DNA from: an archaeon
Lineage (GTDB): Archaea > Thermoproteota > Nitrososphaeria > Nitrososphaerales > UBA183
Direction of reading: 5' to 3'
Assembly (NCBI GenBank): GCA_021786335.1
Contig: JAJYNM010000014.1
Span: forward strand, 1-22,385
DNA: 22,385 bases
The notes under the pieces are model-generated. The model was not told the origin of the DNA. It did not search any database and saw only the letters and a list, made by a program, of their open reading frames with translations. The translations under genes were made by a program, and so were the position numbers. This document shows, piece after piece, positions 14,766 through 21,757 of the stretch (position 1 is the stretch's first letter; every line of letters starts with the position of its first letter).

Positions 14766-15935
14766 TCACTTTGGCGCTTGGACGGCGCCTAGGTGGCGCT
14801 CCGCCCCGCTTCGCCTGGTCCCGCGGAGAATCTCAACGAAAAAGGCCGCGACGGCGAGGAGGACCAGCCACCCTGAAACCGCAACGGAGAGATTGAGCAG
14901 CCAAGCACCATCGTACAGAAGCGCAAGCTCAGAACCTATCCTTGTAACGAGGGCGACCATGAGGATTGCGAGTGGGATGGAGGAAAGCTTCGCGTTGTCG
15001 AACTGCCTGCGGGTCACCATGGGGAGTATTATCGGGCCGTGCGCCAGGAACATCAGCCCGATGAAGCCCAACGCGAGCGAGTGGATGAAGGCATCGTAAA
15101 AAACGAACAAGGGAGAGAGCGAATAGGCTACCCCAAACACAGATCCAGCCAGACCCCAGACGTAGGCGAGCTCGACGTGGTTGCGCACATATTTCTGGAA
15201 GGGCAAGGCTGTCGCGTTGGGACGCGCCTTCCTCTCATTAACCAAGAAGAACCCGAAGGTGAGGCCGGTCAACCCGAACGCGACGAGGGTCATCGAAGTC
15301 AAGGACCACGCATCCAGTCCGAACAGGCCGAGCGCCACCGCGACCATGATGAGCGCGGGGACGAACCTGTCCGAAGAGCTCTTGGTCGCCAGGCTGGTCA
15401 GTTCCACTCTTTCGCCGAGTACAAAGACGACCGGGAACAGGAGAAGGGTCATCACGAAGCCCACGTTCCCAGCAGGGAGCGAGAAGGCCGAGAGGAGGGC
15501 AGAGAGCAGCAGAGCGACGCCGGAAACGACCATGAATAGGACCGACATCTTCTCGCGCCCCATCGTAAGGAACGAGCGCAGCAATGAAAGGAAGAGGAGA
15601 GATGCAACCACGAGCAACGCCGCGCCGACATAGCTAGCCAGGGCAAGATCGAAGAGAAAGCCTAGCATTTCAACCGCCATCCCTACGAAGATGAACGGAG
15701 GTATTGCGAGGGAGAGGCGAGTCTGCTTTGTATGTGGCAGGAGTTCGACGCCTGCTATCCTCTCAGTGACGATCATCCCCGCTATGAAACCGAAGACCAT
15801 CAGCAGAGGGTGTAGAGCGAAGAGGTTGCCCAGCACCACGGGACCGACCCCGTTCTGGGCCATGAGGCGGAAAATCCCCGCCATCAGCGCGAGGAGCATG
15901 AAAGCAATGGAGGCGCCCATGAAGGGGAGGGCCAT
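14766..15935 (-). CDS. NnrS-like heme/copper membrane protein
   Basis: A 389-residue, roughly 12-helix membrane protein related to the membrane half of the fusion at 8331-10007. Histidines likely to bind heme or metal are H42 (LFALHPLLMVFGF), H68 (LLPHT) and H285/H299 in the block FIHSLALGFIGLMFLAHGPI, a pattern shared with heme-copper oxidase-like NnrS proteins. NnrS proteins protect against nitrosative stress. Unlike its paralog it has no soluble C-terminal domain and keeps the second-block His. It lies 30 nt after the DUF2249-cupin gene on the same strand and is probably cotranscribed with it. Substrate and role are inferred from the family only. Confidence 0.78.
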   Translation of the reverse strand: MALPFMGASIAFMLLALMAGIFRLMAQNGVGPVVLGNLFALHPLLMVFGFIAGMIVTERIAGVELLPHTKQTRLSLAIPPFIFVGMAVEMLGFLFDLALASYVGAALLVVASLLFLSLLRSFLTMGREKMSVLFMVVSGVALLLSALLSAFSLPAGNVGFVMTLLLFPVVFVLGERVELTSLATKSSSDRFVPALIMVAVALGLFGLDAWSLTSMTLVAFGLTGLTFGFFLVNERKARPNATALPFQKYVRNHVELAYVWGLAGSVFGVAYSLSPLFVFYDAFIHSLALGFIGLMFLAHGPIILPMVTRRQFDNAKLSSIPLAILMVALVTRIGSELALLYDGAWLLNLSVAVSGWLVLLAVAAFFVEILRGTRRSGAERHLGAVQAPK

Positions 15936-15965
15936 GTTCCTAGGCGTTCATCATCCCTCGGGTGG

Positions 15966-16601
15966 TCACTCGAAGGAGCCGGCCGCTATCTTCCGGGAGA
16001 CCTCTTCGTGATCAGAGTCGCCGGGAGGAGGAGAGACCACATGGAGCGCTTCCATGTCGGTCTCGGCCAAGATCCCGCGCCTGACTCCTTTGGGGACAAT
16101 TATCACGTCTCCAGGGGATATTCTCTGTCTCTCGCTCCCGGCAACCACCGTGCCTTTCCCTGACTGCACCACAAAGATCAGGTCGATGTTAGGCGTATGG
16201 ACAGGGATGAACTGCCCGGCCCTGATGTAGGTGAGCAGCACCCGATACGAGGGCGTCGCATAGACCGGAACCGGCGAAAAAGAGGAGTCACTGTATTGCC
16301 TTTCTCTTCCAAAGCTCGTCATGACCGGACCAGCCCTGTCTCCAGCCACGCCCACGCGTTTTGTGAACACCCCCACCCACTCACCCGACCTCCTTTCGTA
16401 GGCCCTGTACGCTTCAGGGTCGAAGTCCCTGCGCTCATGCTTCATGAACGCCACCAGGTGCACCGGCTCGTGGTCGTTCACCACCGAAAGAACCTCTCCT
16501 GGCTTCAGTGAGTCGAAGAGCTCTAGCACCTTGCCATGTCTCTCATGCGGTGGAAGGCCCCGGACGTCTATTTCCTGCCGGGTCGGCTTCTGGGAAGACA
16601 T
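15966..16601 (-). CDS. DUF2249-cupin fusion protein
   Basis: A 211-residue protein with two domains. Residues 8-82 match DUF2249: DVRGLPPHERHGKVLELFD, then FDSLKPGEVLSVVNDHEP and the final GEWVGVFTKR; this domain often sits beside hemerythrin and NnrS genes. Residues 110-195 form a cupin: (G)QFIPVHTPNIDLIFVVQSGKG followed by ISPGDVIIVPKG. Only one of the usual cupin His ligands is obvious (H135), so metal binding is doubtful. The ATG at 16601 has a TATA-like AATAAC centred 29 nt upstream, indicating a leaderless mRNA. It is followed by an NnrS-like gene; a joint role in NO or oxygen stress is a plausible inference. Confidence 0.85.
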   Translation of the reverse strand: MSSQKPTRQEIDVRGLPPHERHGKVLELFDSLKPGEVLSVVNDHEPVHLVAFMKHERRDFDPEAYRAYERRSGEWVGVFTKRVGVAGDRAGPVMTSFGRERQYSDSSFSPVPVYATPSYRVLLTYIRAGQFIPVHTPNIDLIFVVQSGKGTVVAGSERQRISPGDVIIVPKGVRRGILAETDMEALHVVSPPPGDSDHEEVSRKIAAGSFE

Positions 16602-16627
16602 CCGCCACCCTCGTCCCGGCCTCTTCT

Positions 16628-16633
16628 GTTATT
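16628..16633 (-). promoter_or_regulatory. TATA-like box for the DUF2249-cupin / NnrS-like operon
   Basis: The minus-strand sequence CCAATAACAG is centred about 29 nt upstream of the ATG at 16601 and no ribosome-binding sequence is present, as for a leaderless promoter. Confidence 0.4.
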
Positions 16634-16697
16634 GGTTGGCCCAAAGATGTTTGGGGTCGGCCGCCTCTGTCCCTTGCCGAGGCCAACGCAGGTCCGC

Positions 16698-17252
16698 TCA
16701 GCCTTTCGGACGAATCCTTGGTTCAGCTGCTTCCGCGGGATAGGACAGAGCAGTTCCCTTGACTCGGGCGAACGGGGTGAGTCTGTGGGGTCGACCCTCC
16801 CCTCTGTTCGCAATGTGGATGACCTTCCCGCCGCGCACGGTGAGGGCGTCGGCCACAAGCGACCTGTGGCACCTGAAGGGGTTCCCCTCGGCGCACATCA
16901 TGGCGATTCTCTTTTCCTTTGCGAGGCGCCCGAGCTTCTCCAAGCCGGCCTCAAACCCCTCAGTCTGCATGTAGTCTGCGAAGCCTCGGAAGCTCGCGTT
17001 GCGCCACCCTGTGTTCTTCGAATCCTTGGCAGGACGGCGGAGGCCCCCCAGTTCCTTGAGGTGGATGTATCCGATCCCTCCTTGGCAGAGCGAAAGCGCG
17101 AGGTCGTTCCCGTTGAATTGCGGGTTGTGCCTTGACTTTGGAATCGTACGTATGTCGACCAGAGTGTCCACGTTGTGGGCTCGCAGTATTCCGATGAATT
17201 CCTGGATTTCCCTCGTCGAATGCCCTACAGCGTAGACCGTCGTTCCTTTCAA
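16698..17252 (-). CDS. DUF488 family protein (classical type)
   Basis: A 184-residue DUF488 protein. Signature blocks are VYAVGHSTREIQEFIGIL at the N terminus, (D)TLVDIRTIPKSRHNPQF, a Y-x-H-x-x-x-L-G-G block, and the C-terminal core MMCAEGNPFRCHRSLVADAL. This last block closely parallels the YeaO-type protein at 2056-2409. The biochemical role is not established. TTG 17252 gives a normal N terminus directly before the domain; earlier in-frame starts (TTG 17297, TTG 17351, ATG 17417) would add unstructured residues. It is divergent from the AhpD-like gene. A GTCCG-n10-CGGAC hairpin brackets its stop codon. Confidence 0.82.
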   Translation of the reverse strand: MKGTTVYAVGHSTREIQEFIGILRAHNVDTLVDIRTIPKSRHNPQFNGNDLALSLCQGGIGYIHLKELGGLRRPAKDSKNTGWRNASFRGFADYMQTEGFEAGLEKLGRLAKEKRIAMMCAEGNPFRCHRSLVADALTVRGGKVIHIANRGEGRPHRLTPFARVKGTALSYPAEAAEPRIRPKG

Positions 17253-17417
17253 GGCCTGCCGGCCACCGGTTTCCCGACGAGCGTCCCTCGTCCCCAATGG
17301 TCCTTCTCCAGCCCCTGGGGGAGCCAGGAGCTCCCTTATGCTCTCCCCCAAAGCCCTTCGGGACGTCGAGCTTACATGGGTATGGCGAGATCTGCCCCGA
17401 AGTCCTTTGGCGCACAT

Positions 17418-17425
17418 CTTATAGA
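17418..17425 (+). promoter_or_regulatory. TATA box for the AhpD-like gene
   Basis: TCTTATAGA is centred about 30 nt upstream of the ATG at 17451, which lacks a ribosome-binding sequence; the mRNA is probably leaderless. The same box reads CTATAAGA on the minus strand and could serve the divergent DUF488 gene. Confidence 0.45.
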
Positions 17426-17450
17426 ACCGAAGCGGCGCGGTCCCAATCCT

Positions 17451-17942
17451 ATGAAACCGAGGTTGAGCTATGGAAAAGTCGCGCCCGGCGTCCGTGAGGC
17501 GATGTTGGGCCTTGAGAAATACGTCGAATCCAGCGGCCTAGGACCTGGGCTCCTGAACCTGATCAAGATCCGCGCGTCGCAGATCAACAGGTGTGCCTGG
17601 TGTCTCGACATGCACACGAAGGACGCCCGAGCGGCCGGCGAGACAGAGCAGCGGATTTACGCCCTTTCGGCGTGGAGGGAGACGCCATTCTATACCCCCA
17701 AGGAGCGTGCTGCGCTTGCCTGGACAGAGGCGGTCACACTTGTGGCCGCTTCGGGTGTCCCTGAAGATGTGTTCGAAGAGGCGCGCAAGCATTTCGCCGA
17801 AAAGGAACTCGTCGACCTCACAATGGCCGTGATCGCAATTAACGGATGGAACAGGTTCAATGTCGCCTTCGGCACCGTGCCCGGCGACTACCGGCCGACC
17901 CCCTCGCCCAGAACCGGAGTCCCGAAGGCGAAGGCAGATTGA
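17451..17942 (+). CDS. AhpD-like carboxymuconolactone decarboxylase family protein
   Basis: A 163-residue protein with the AhpD fold. The catalytic disulfide motif is intact: C48-x2-C51-x3-H55 (CAWCLDMH), within INRCAWCLDMHTKDARAAG, and followed by the typical RETPFYTPKERAALAWTEAVT segment. Such proteins are peroxidases or thiol carriers that reduce peroxides with thioredoxin-like partners. No alkyl hydroperoxide reductase gene is nearby. It is a single gene with its own leaderless promoter and fits the redox-stress character of the region. The C-terminal tail after residue 140 is unusually Pro-rich. Confidence 0.85.
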   Translation: MKPRLSYGKVAPGVREAMLGLEKYVESSGLGPGLLNLIKIRASQINRCAWCLDMHTKDARAAGETEQRIYALSAWRETPFYTPKERAALAWTEAVTLVAASGVPEDVFEEARKHFAEKELVDLTMAVIAINGWNRFNVAFGTVPGDYRPTPSPRTGVPKAKAD

Positions 17943-18289
17943 AGGTCAACGGGATAGAGCATCACCCCCCGCCAGTCCGAAGATCTGTGGGCTCGATTTC
18001 ATGCCGGTCCCGCACGAGGATGCACGGAGTGGCGCTCGTTCCTGCGTTAGTTGCTATCCCCTGGCGGGGGCGGTCGCCTCTATCGATGTGTGGTAAGAAC
18101 AGAGGTAAGAGTACAAACCAGCTTGGGCGAACGTGAAGGACCATCCCTGCTGCGCTCAGCGTTCAATTTCGACCTCCAATCGACAGCGAATCAAAGGTCA
18201 GGTAAGAGATTACCCTGAAATCCCCAGTGGAATCCTAGTACAAAACCGGGGAGGATGAGGACACGTGGTTCTGGTCAGACCACCGTGAC
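17943..18289. other. Convergent intergenic region with long-range inverted repeat
   Basis: This 347-bp gap between two converging genes has no open frame that looks real. It contains a 10-bp inverted repeat, CCCCCGCCAG at 17966-17975 and CTGGCGGGGG at 18061-18070, separated by 85 nt that include a second smaller complementary pair (CGAG/CTCG). A structured RNA or a remnant of a mobile element are possible readings. The end of the region carries the hairpin described separately. Confidence 0.35.
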
Positions 18290-18295
18290 TCATCC
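18253..18295 (-). terminator. Hairpin overlapping the stop codon of the surface protein gene
   Basis: A long imperfect palindrome: GGATGAG pairs with CTCATCC (7 bp), CACG with CGTG and TGGT with ACCA, with a 9-nt loop and small bulges. The minus-strand TGA stop at 18290-18292 lies in the outer stem. After the stem, the minus strand reads into GGTTTTG, a weak T-run. A transcription end or mRNA 3'-end protection is plausible. Confidence 0.5.
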
Positions 18296-19258
18296 TTTGT
18301 ATTGGAGATAGAAGTTGGTCGAGTTCACCGTGAAGTGCTCGAAGAGGTTCGTGTTGGCGTTGTTGAGTTGGACCGCCGTAGCTGCGCCGGGGACTACCAC
18401 CTGAGTGGTCGGCCCTCCGAGCGTCTGCCAGATGGGGTTGTTGGCGTCTATCTGGGAGATTGCGGAGTTATGAGTCGTCAGAGCGTTGACCAGCGCTGAA
18501 TAGTTGTTGAGGCAGTCGGCTGTGGCGTTGGCGAGGGACGAAGGCACGATTTCCGAGCACTGCCCAGTGACAGGGTTCGGCTGGATGTTGGGATCGAAGT
18601 TCAGGACGACGACGGTGTACCAGGGGATGACCTGGAAGCAGCAGTTTATCAGGTGGTCGTGGGCCGGAGTGGGCAAGACCCCTTCAGGGAGGCCGCCGTA
18701 GCCGTTTGTAATGCCGAGGTGCTGTTCCACGGCTGTGAAGAACGGAGAGTACAGGAGCAGGGGGTGGTCGGGGCAGCCGGAGGGCGTCCCGCTCGCGCCA
18801 CAATCGGTGATTATCGTTTGGTTGTCGAAGACTGGATACCCCTGCGGAGAAGCGCCCAGGGCTTTGACGCCGAATACGGATAGTCCTGCGTACGCAGGGA
18901 CGACGACCCACAGCGGAACGGCCCCCGCCTCAGCGTTGCCGTTGCCAGCGCCCACTTCACAGCTCGTCTGGGATGCTGCAGCCGTCTGGTTGGGGAAGAA
19001 GGTCAGCAGGCTGGGTGTGCAGGCGTATTGACGCGGATAGACGAATGTCACGACCTGCCCGTTATAGAGACCGCCCGTTTCGAACCAGACTGACCGGTTC
19101 GACGTCAGCGTGGTAGTTTCGACCGATGTGGCCGTTGTGGTCGTGACGGCGCCCTGCTTGGTTGTGTACAGAGCGAATCCACCGGCGGCAATCACCAGGA
19201 GGATTATTGTGACAGATGCGAAGATGACGTTCGAGATTGCGATTTTACCTTTGGCCAA
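18290..19258 (-). CDS. Membrane-anchored extracellular hypothetical protein
   Basis: A 322-residue secreted-type protein. One membrane helix at residues about 10-30 is followed by a Thr/Ser-rich linker (about 37-50) and a large outside domain. That domain has N-glycosylation sequons (NRS, NQT, NAT, NYS, NST) and several cysteines, including CPDHP and INCCFQVIPWY (about 208-218) preceded by HDHL, which could bind a metal. No named family is recognised; the composition is typical of archaeal surface proteins. TTG 19258 follows a stop directly, and a TATA box lies about 34 nt upstream within an inverted repeat. The upstream neighbour encodes an RHH regulator. Confidence 0.75.
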   Translation of the reverse strand: MAKGKIAISNVIFASVTIILLVIAAGGFALYTTKQGAVTTTTATSVETTTLTSNRSVWFETGGLYNGQVVTFVYPRQYACTPSLLTFFPNQTAAASQTSCEVGAGNGNAEAGAVPLWVVVPAYAGLSVFGVKALGASPQGYPVFDNQTIITDCGASGTPSGCPDHPLLLYSPFFTAVEQHLGITNGYGGLPEGVLPTPAHDHLINCCFQVIPWYTVVVLNFDPNIQPNPVTGQCSEIVPSSLANATADCLNNYSALVNALTTHNSAISQIDANNPIWQTLGGPTTQVVVPGAATAVQLNNANTNLFEHFTVNSTNFYLQYKG

Positions 19259-19288
19259 TTATCTTCGTAGTGGACGTCCAGAACTTCG

Positions 19289-19324
19289 TATATTATGAGG
19301 ACGTGTAAACCGTAGCATAATATA
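19289..19324. promoter_or_regulatory. Inverted repeat and TATA element between RHH gene and surface gene
   Basis: A perfect 9-bp inverted repeat, TATATTATG at 19289-19297 and CATAATATA at 19316-19324, with an 18-nt spacer, lies in the AT-rich promoter region of the surface protein gene. The left arm contains the TATA-like element about 34 nt from the start codon. Paired arms are typical of sites for dimeric ribbon-helix-helix proteins; an RHH gene is the immediate upstream neighbour. Binding is inferred. Confidence 0.5.
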
Positions 19325-19359
19325 ACAAAGTGTAACCTGAGAAACTTCCTGACCGAACT

Positions 19360-19881
19360 TCAGAACTCGATGGTGACCGAATGGTCGGTCGAGGAATACT
19401 TGGCTCTTATGCCGACCTGCTCGAGGACCCCTCCCGCATAGTGCATCAGGAACAGGGAGCCTTTCGGGCCTAACTCGTGCATCAAGGTCAGCGTCCTCAC
19501 CCCTCCCTCTCCGATTTCGCTGTACTTGTAGAGGTTCGCGTAGTCCCCCATCATCCTCAGGAAGTCTATCGCTGTATGCAGGGTCATGGAGCCCTGTTTG
19601 GCCGAGATTATGGCCTTCGGCACGTCCTTTCCAGCATTCCTCCCGGCGTTGACAATCTCCTCCTCGGAAGCTGACTGCAGGAGGTGACTGAAGGTGGGGT
19701 GAGCGATCTTCATCAATCCGAGTTTCTCGAAGTATCTGTCGAAGTTCACGAACCCAGACGCGATTTGGTTCATCAACGTGTTGGTGCTGACGTTCCTTCG
19801 CTTCGCCTCCTCTTCGAGCCTCTGGAGGACCGATTCGTCCAACCTGAAGGACCTGATTACACTCTTCCGCGCCTGGGCCAA
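19360..19881 (-). CDS. Ribbon-helix-helix regulator with C-terminal domain
   Basis: A 173-residue protein. Residues about 6-50 are a ribbon-helix-helix DNA-binding domain: RKSVIRSFRLDESVLQRLEEEAKRR followed by NVSTNTLMNQI. The remaining 120 residues form an acid/base-mixed domain with TLHTAIDFLRMMGDYANLYKY and TLTLMHELGPKGSLFLMHYAGG; proteins of this arrangement recur in thaumarchaeal genomes, with an unassigned C-terminal domain. TTG 19881 is chosen; a TATA-like AAATAA is centred 30 nt upstream. A 15-bp palindrome AGTGCT-tcc-AGCACT at 19945-19959 lies further upstream. Near the stop, GACCGA and two TCGGTC copies could form alternative hairpins. Confidence 0.82.
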   Translation of the reverse strand: MAQARKSVIRSFRLDESVLQRLEEEAKRRNVSTNTLMNQIASGFVNFDRYFEKLGLMKIAHPTFSHLLQSASEEEIVNAGRNAGKDVPKAIISAKQGSMTLHTAIDFLRMMGDYANLYKYSEIGEGGVRTLTLMHELGPKGSLFLMHYAGGVLEQVGIRAKYSSTDHSVTIEF

Positions 19882-19907
19882 GCCGGTCGCCTAAGGGCCA
19901 AGGGTCG

Positions 19908-19959
19908 TTATTTCTGCGTTCCGCGCGTCATAAACCCGTCTCAGAGTGCTTCCAGCACT
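19908..19959 (-). promoter_or_regulatory. Promoter region of the RHH gene with palindrome
   Basis: The minus-strand AAATAA at 19908-19913 is centred 30 nt upstream of TTG 19881, a leaderless arrangement. The perfect palindrome AGTGCT-tcc-AGCACT at 19945-19959 lies about 64-78 nt upstream of the start, suitable for an upstream regulator site or an unrelated hairpin. Confidence 0.4.
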
Positions 19960-20091
19960 TCCTCTGCCTGTGACGCGCCGTGTCCTGTCGGATACCCCTT
20001 ACAAGATGGGTCTCCACGATAACACAGATTGTTACAAATTACACGACGAGGTCAAAAGCGGGTGGATGTCTAGAGTTTCGGTGAAAAAGAA

Positions 20092-20268
20092 ATGCCGGCA
20101 AAAGCGACTCAACTCAGCTGTTGCGGGGTCAACTTCAGGGAAGCTGGAGCGTACGCGAAGCACGTCGAGACCATTCACGGGCAGGACAGGCTGACCTGCT
20201 GCGGCGTCACCTTCAAGAGCGCGCCAGAACTCTCCGAGCACCTGAAGTCAACCCATGGAGCGAAGTAG
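20092..20268 (+). CDS. 58-aa protein with two vicinal-cysteine zinc fingers
   Basis: A short gene with ATG 20092, GGTGA ribosome-binding sequence about 9 nt upstream and TAG stop at 20266. The 58-residue product holds two tandem copies of the same unit: C10-C11-G-V-N-F ... H24-x4-H29, and C36-C37-G-V-T-F ... H50-x4-H55. Each resembles a classical C2H2 zinc finger (C-x3-F, C-x12-H-x4-H), but the two cysteines are adjacent instead of two residues apart. Nucleic-acid or protein binding is the natural guess. A perfect 9-bp hairpin with T-run follows, the TAG inside its stem. The next gene is a substrate-binding-like protein. It is too short for many gene finders but the repeated design leaves little doubt. 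Confidence 0.85.
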   Translation: MPAKATQLSCCGVNFREAGAYAKHVETIHGQDRLTCCGVTFKSAPELSEHLKSTHGAK

Positions 20269-20291
20269 GGTAAACCTACTTCGTCCTTTTT
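20261..20291 (+). terminator. Perfect hairpin plus T-run after the zinc-finger gene
   Basis: CGAAGTAGG (20261-20269) and CCTACTTCG (20275-20283) form a perfect 9-bp stem with a 5-nt loop, followed by TCC and T5 (20287-20291). The TAG stop codon of the zinc-finger gene lies inside the 5' arm. The T-run touches the GGTGA ribosome-binding sequence of the next gene, so it could act as attenuator or translation control as well as terminator. Confidence 0.65.
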
Positions 20292-20301
20292 GGTGATAGG
20301 G

Positions 20302-21282
20302 ATGGCCAACTTCTTAGCGGAGCCTAATCAGGACGGGAGCTTGAACCTGACAGACGCGCTGGGTAGACGGATTCTTCTTTATACGAAATCCGAGCCGTCA
20401 GGAAGGAAAGCAGATCTGATTTTGCGCCGGCCCATAGACAGGGCTGTCGCAAGCTCGCCAATAACGCTCGCGTTCGCGCTTCGGCTCAACGATTCGGTCC
20501 GAATCCTGGACAGGTTTGTAGGAATCGTCAACGCCCAGGAGGCACACTTGGTGCTGCCTGACCTCGTTGGCAGATTCAGGAGCGGCCAGATACAGAACGC
20601 AGAAAACCTGCGGGCGCTGAGAAGCATGCAGTATGACGTCATCTTCACCTTCGCGTACCCCCACGACAATCCATCTCTGGCAGGAGCGTTGCGCCACTAC
20701 AACCTGCCTTACGCGACCATCGACGCCTGGTACGAGCCGAGTCTCTTCGAGAGGATAAGGTGGATGGAGTTCATCGGCTGCTTCTTCGGGGTCGAGGACG
20801 AAGCGCGCCGCACAATCGACAAAATCCGCGAAGACGTAGACCGCACCGCCTCTGAGATGAAATCTGACAGCCGCAAGGTCCTCTGGTTCACCGACTTCCA
20901 AGGGTACCAGTTCGTGACAGGCGGGAACTCTTGGGTGGCCCACGAAATCTCACGTCTAGGGTCGAGAGTCGTGACCCAAGATTCGGGAGCGTGCGGCAGC
21001 GCCGAAACATCAAGAGAGTGGATTGGCAACAAGATGGGCGACGCGGACGTCATGGTGTTTACCATGGTGAGACCGTCCATGCAGCATATTTCATCGATGT
21101 ATCCAGAGATTGTCGGTTCTCCCGCCTACAAAAACAACCGAGTCTTCGGGTTCGGCGTCGGTTACTGGCAAGAGGGCGCCTATGCCCCCGAGAGATGGTT
21201 CAGAGAGCTTGCCACGATATTGCAACCAGGCAAAGGCGACCTCAGAGACCTCAGGATATTCTCGCAGGTGGCTGGGAAGTGA
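20302..21282 (+). CDS. Periplasmic-binding-protein-like protein (iron/cobalamin type) without signal peptide
   Basis: A 326-residue protein with the TroA/BtuF-type fold of iron-siderophore and cobalamin binding proteins: the N-terminal DALGRRILLYTKSEPSGRKADLIL block, then YDVIFTFAYPHDNPSLAGALRHYNLPYATID and the C-terminal domain with SWVAHEISRLGSRVV and NNRVFGFGVGYWQEGAYAPERW. Usually such proteins carry a signal peptide and lipobox; here the N terminus is polar and begins directly in the domain, so the protein is predicted to stay in the cytoplasm unless another route exists. No permease or ATPase gene is adjacent. ATG 20302 is chosen with GGTGA five nt upstream. The next gene starts 13 nt after its stop. 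Confidence 0.75.
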   Translation: MANFLAEPNQDGSLNLTDALGRRILLYTKSEPSGRKADLILRRPIDRAVASSPITLAFALRLNDSVRILDRFVGIVNAQEAHLVLPDLVGRFRSGQIQNAENLRALRSMQYDVIFTFAYPHDNPSLAGALRHYNLPYATIDAWYEPSLFERIRWMEFIGCFFGVEDEARRTIDKIREDVDRTASEMKSDSRKVLWFTDFQGYQFVTGGNSWVAHEISRLGSRVVTQDSGACGSAETSREWIGNKMGDADVMVFTMVRPSMQHISSMYPEIVGSPAYKNNRVFGFGVGYWQEGAYAPERWFRELATILQPGKGDLRDLRIFSQVAGK

Positions 21283-21295
21283 GGCGCGAACGACG

Positions 21296-21757
21296 ATGAA
21301 ACTGTTTCGACGTGGGAAGGCTGCGGCCAAGACGGAGCCGACGACTGCTGCTCAGGACTCGCTTTCAATCCTATGTCAGGGAGACGAAGAGCTGCACTAC
21401 GCCATGAGCTACCTTGTGTACCTCAAACCTGAAGAGCAGATCGCCCTGATAGGGGCGACAGAGCTGCAGGTTCAGAATGCAGCGGAAGCTATAGAGAGGG
21501 GCGACAGGACAACGGCGATAGTCGATTACGAGACCGCGGCCAGAATCGAGCTGTACAGGGGCAACAAGGAAAACGTGAGGATGTACCTGGAGAAGGCCCG
21601 AGGCCTTCAGGATGGAGATGGACGAGAAAGATTGTCCACTCTGCTCTCGAATCTAGAAAAGGTCATGGCCATCGCCAAGCGCTACTACCATCGTGGCGAT
21701 GCCCCTAGTCCGACGGACGGCGGCACTTCCGAGCAAATGGTCGCCGTGACTTCCTGA
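21296..21757 (+). CDS. Hypothetical helical protein
   Basis: A 153-residue, mostly helical protein with no recognised family. It begins MKLFRRGKAAAK and continues with acidic, helix-forming segments (DEELHYAMSYLVYL, AAEAIERGDRTTAIVDYETAARIELYRGNKENVRMYLEKA) that resemble a TPR-like pair of helices around residues 55-100. Its end is Ser/Thr-rich. No membrane helix or signal is present. The ATG at 21296 has GAGGCG about 11 nt upstream and lies 13 nt after the substrate-binding-like gene, so the two form an operon. Its last 53 bases overlap, convergently, the end of the frameshifted minus-strand frame. Confidence 0.65.
   Translation: MKLFRRGKAAAKTEPTTAAQDSLSILCQGDEELHYAMSYLVYLKPEEQIALIGATELQVQNAAEAIERGDRTTAIVDYETAARIELYRGNKENVRMYLEKARGLQDGDGRERLSTLLSNLEKVMAIAKRYYHRGDAPSPTDGGTSEQMVAVTS

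Noticed and set aside
20032..20241. Minus-strand frame opposite the zinc-finger gene
   Set aside because: No motif; the plus strand has two perfect copies of a finger unit with a ribosome-binding site and terminator.
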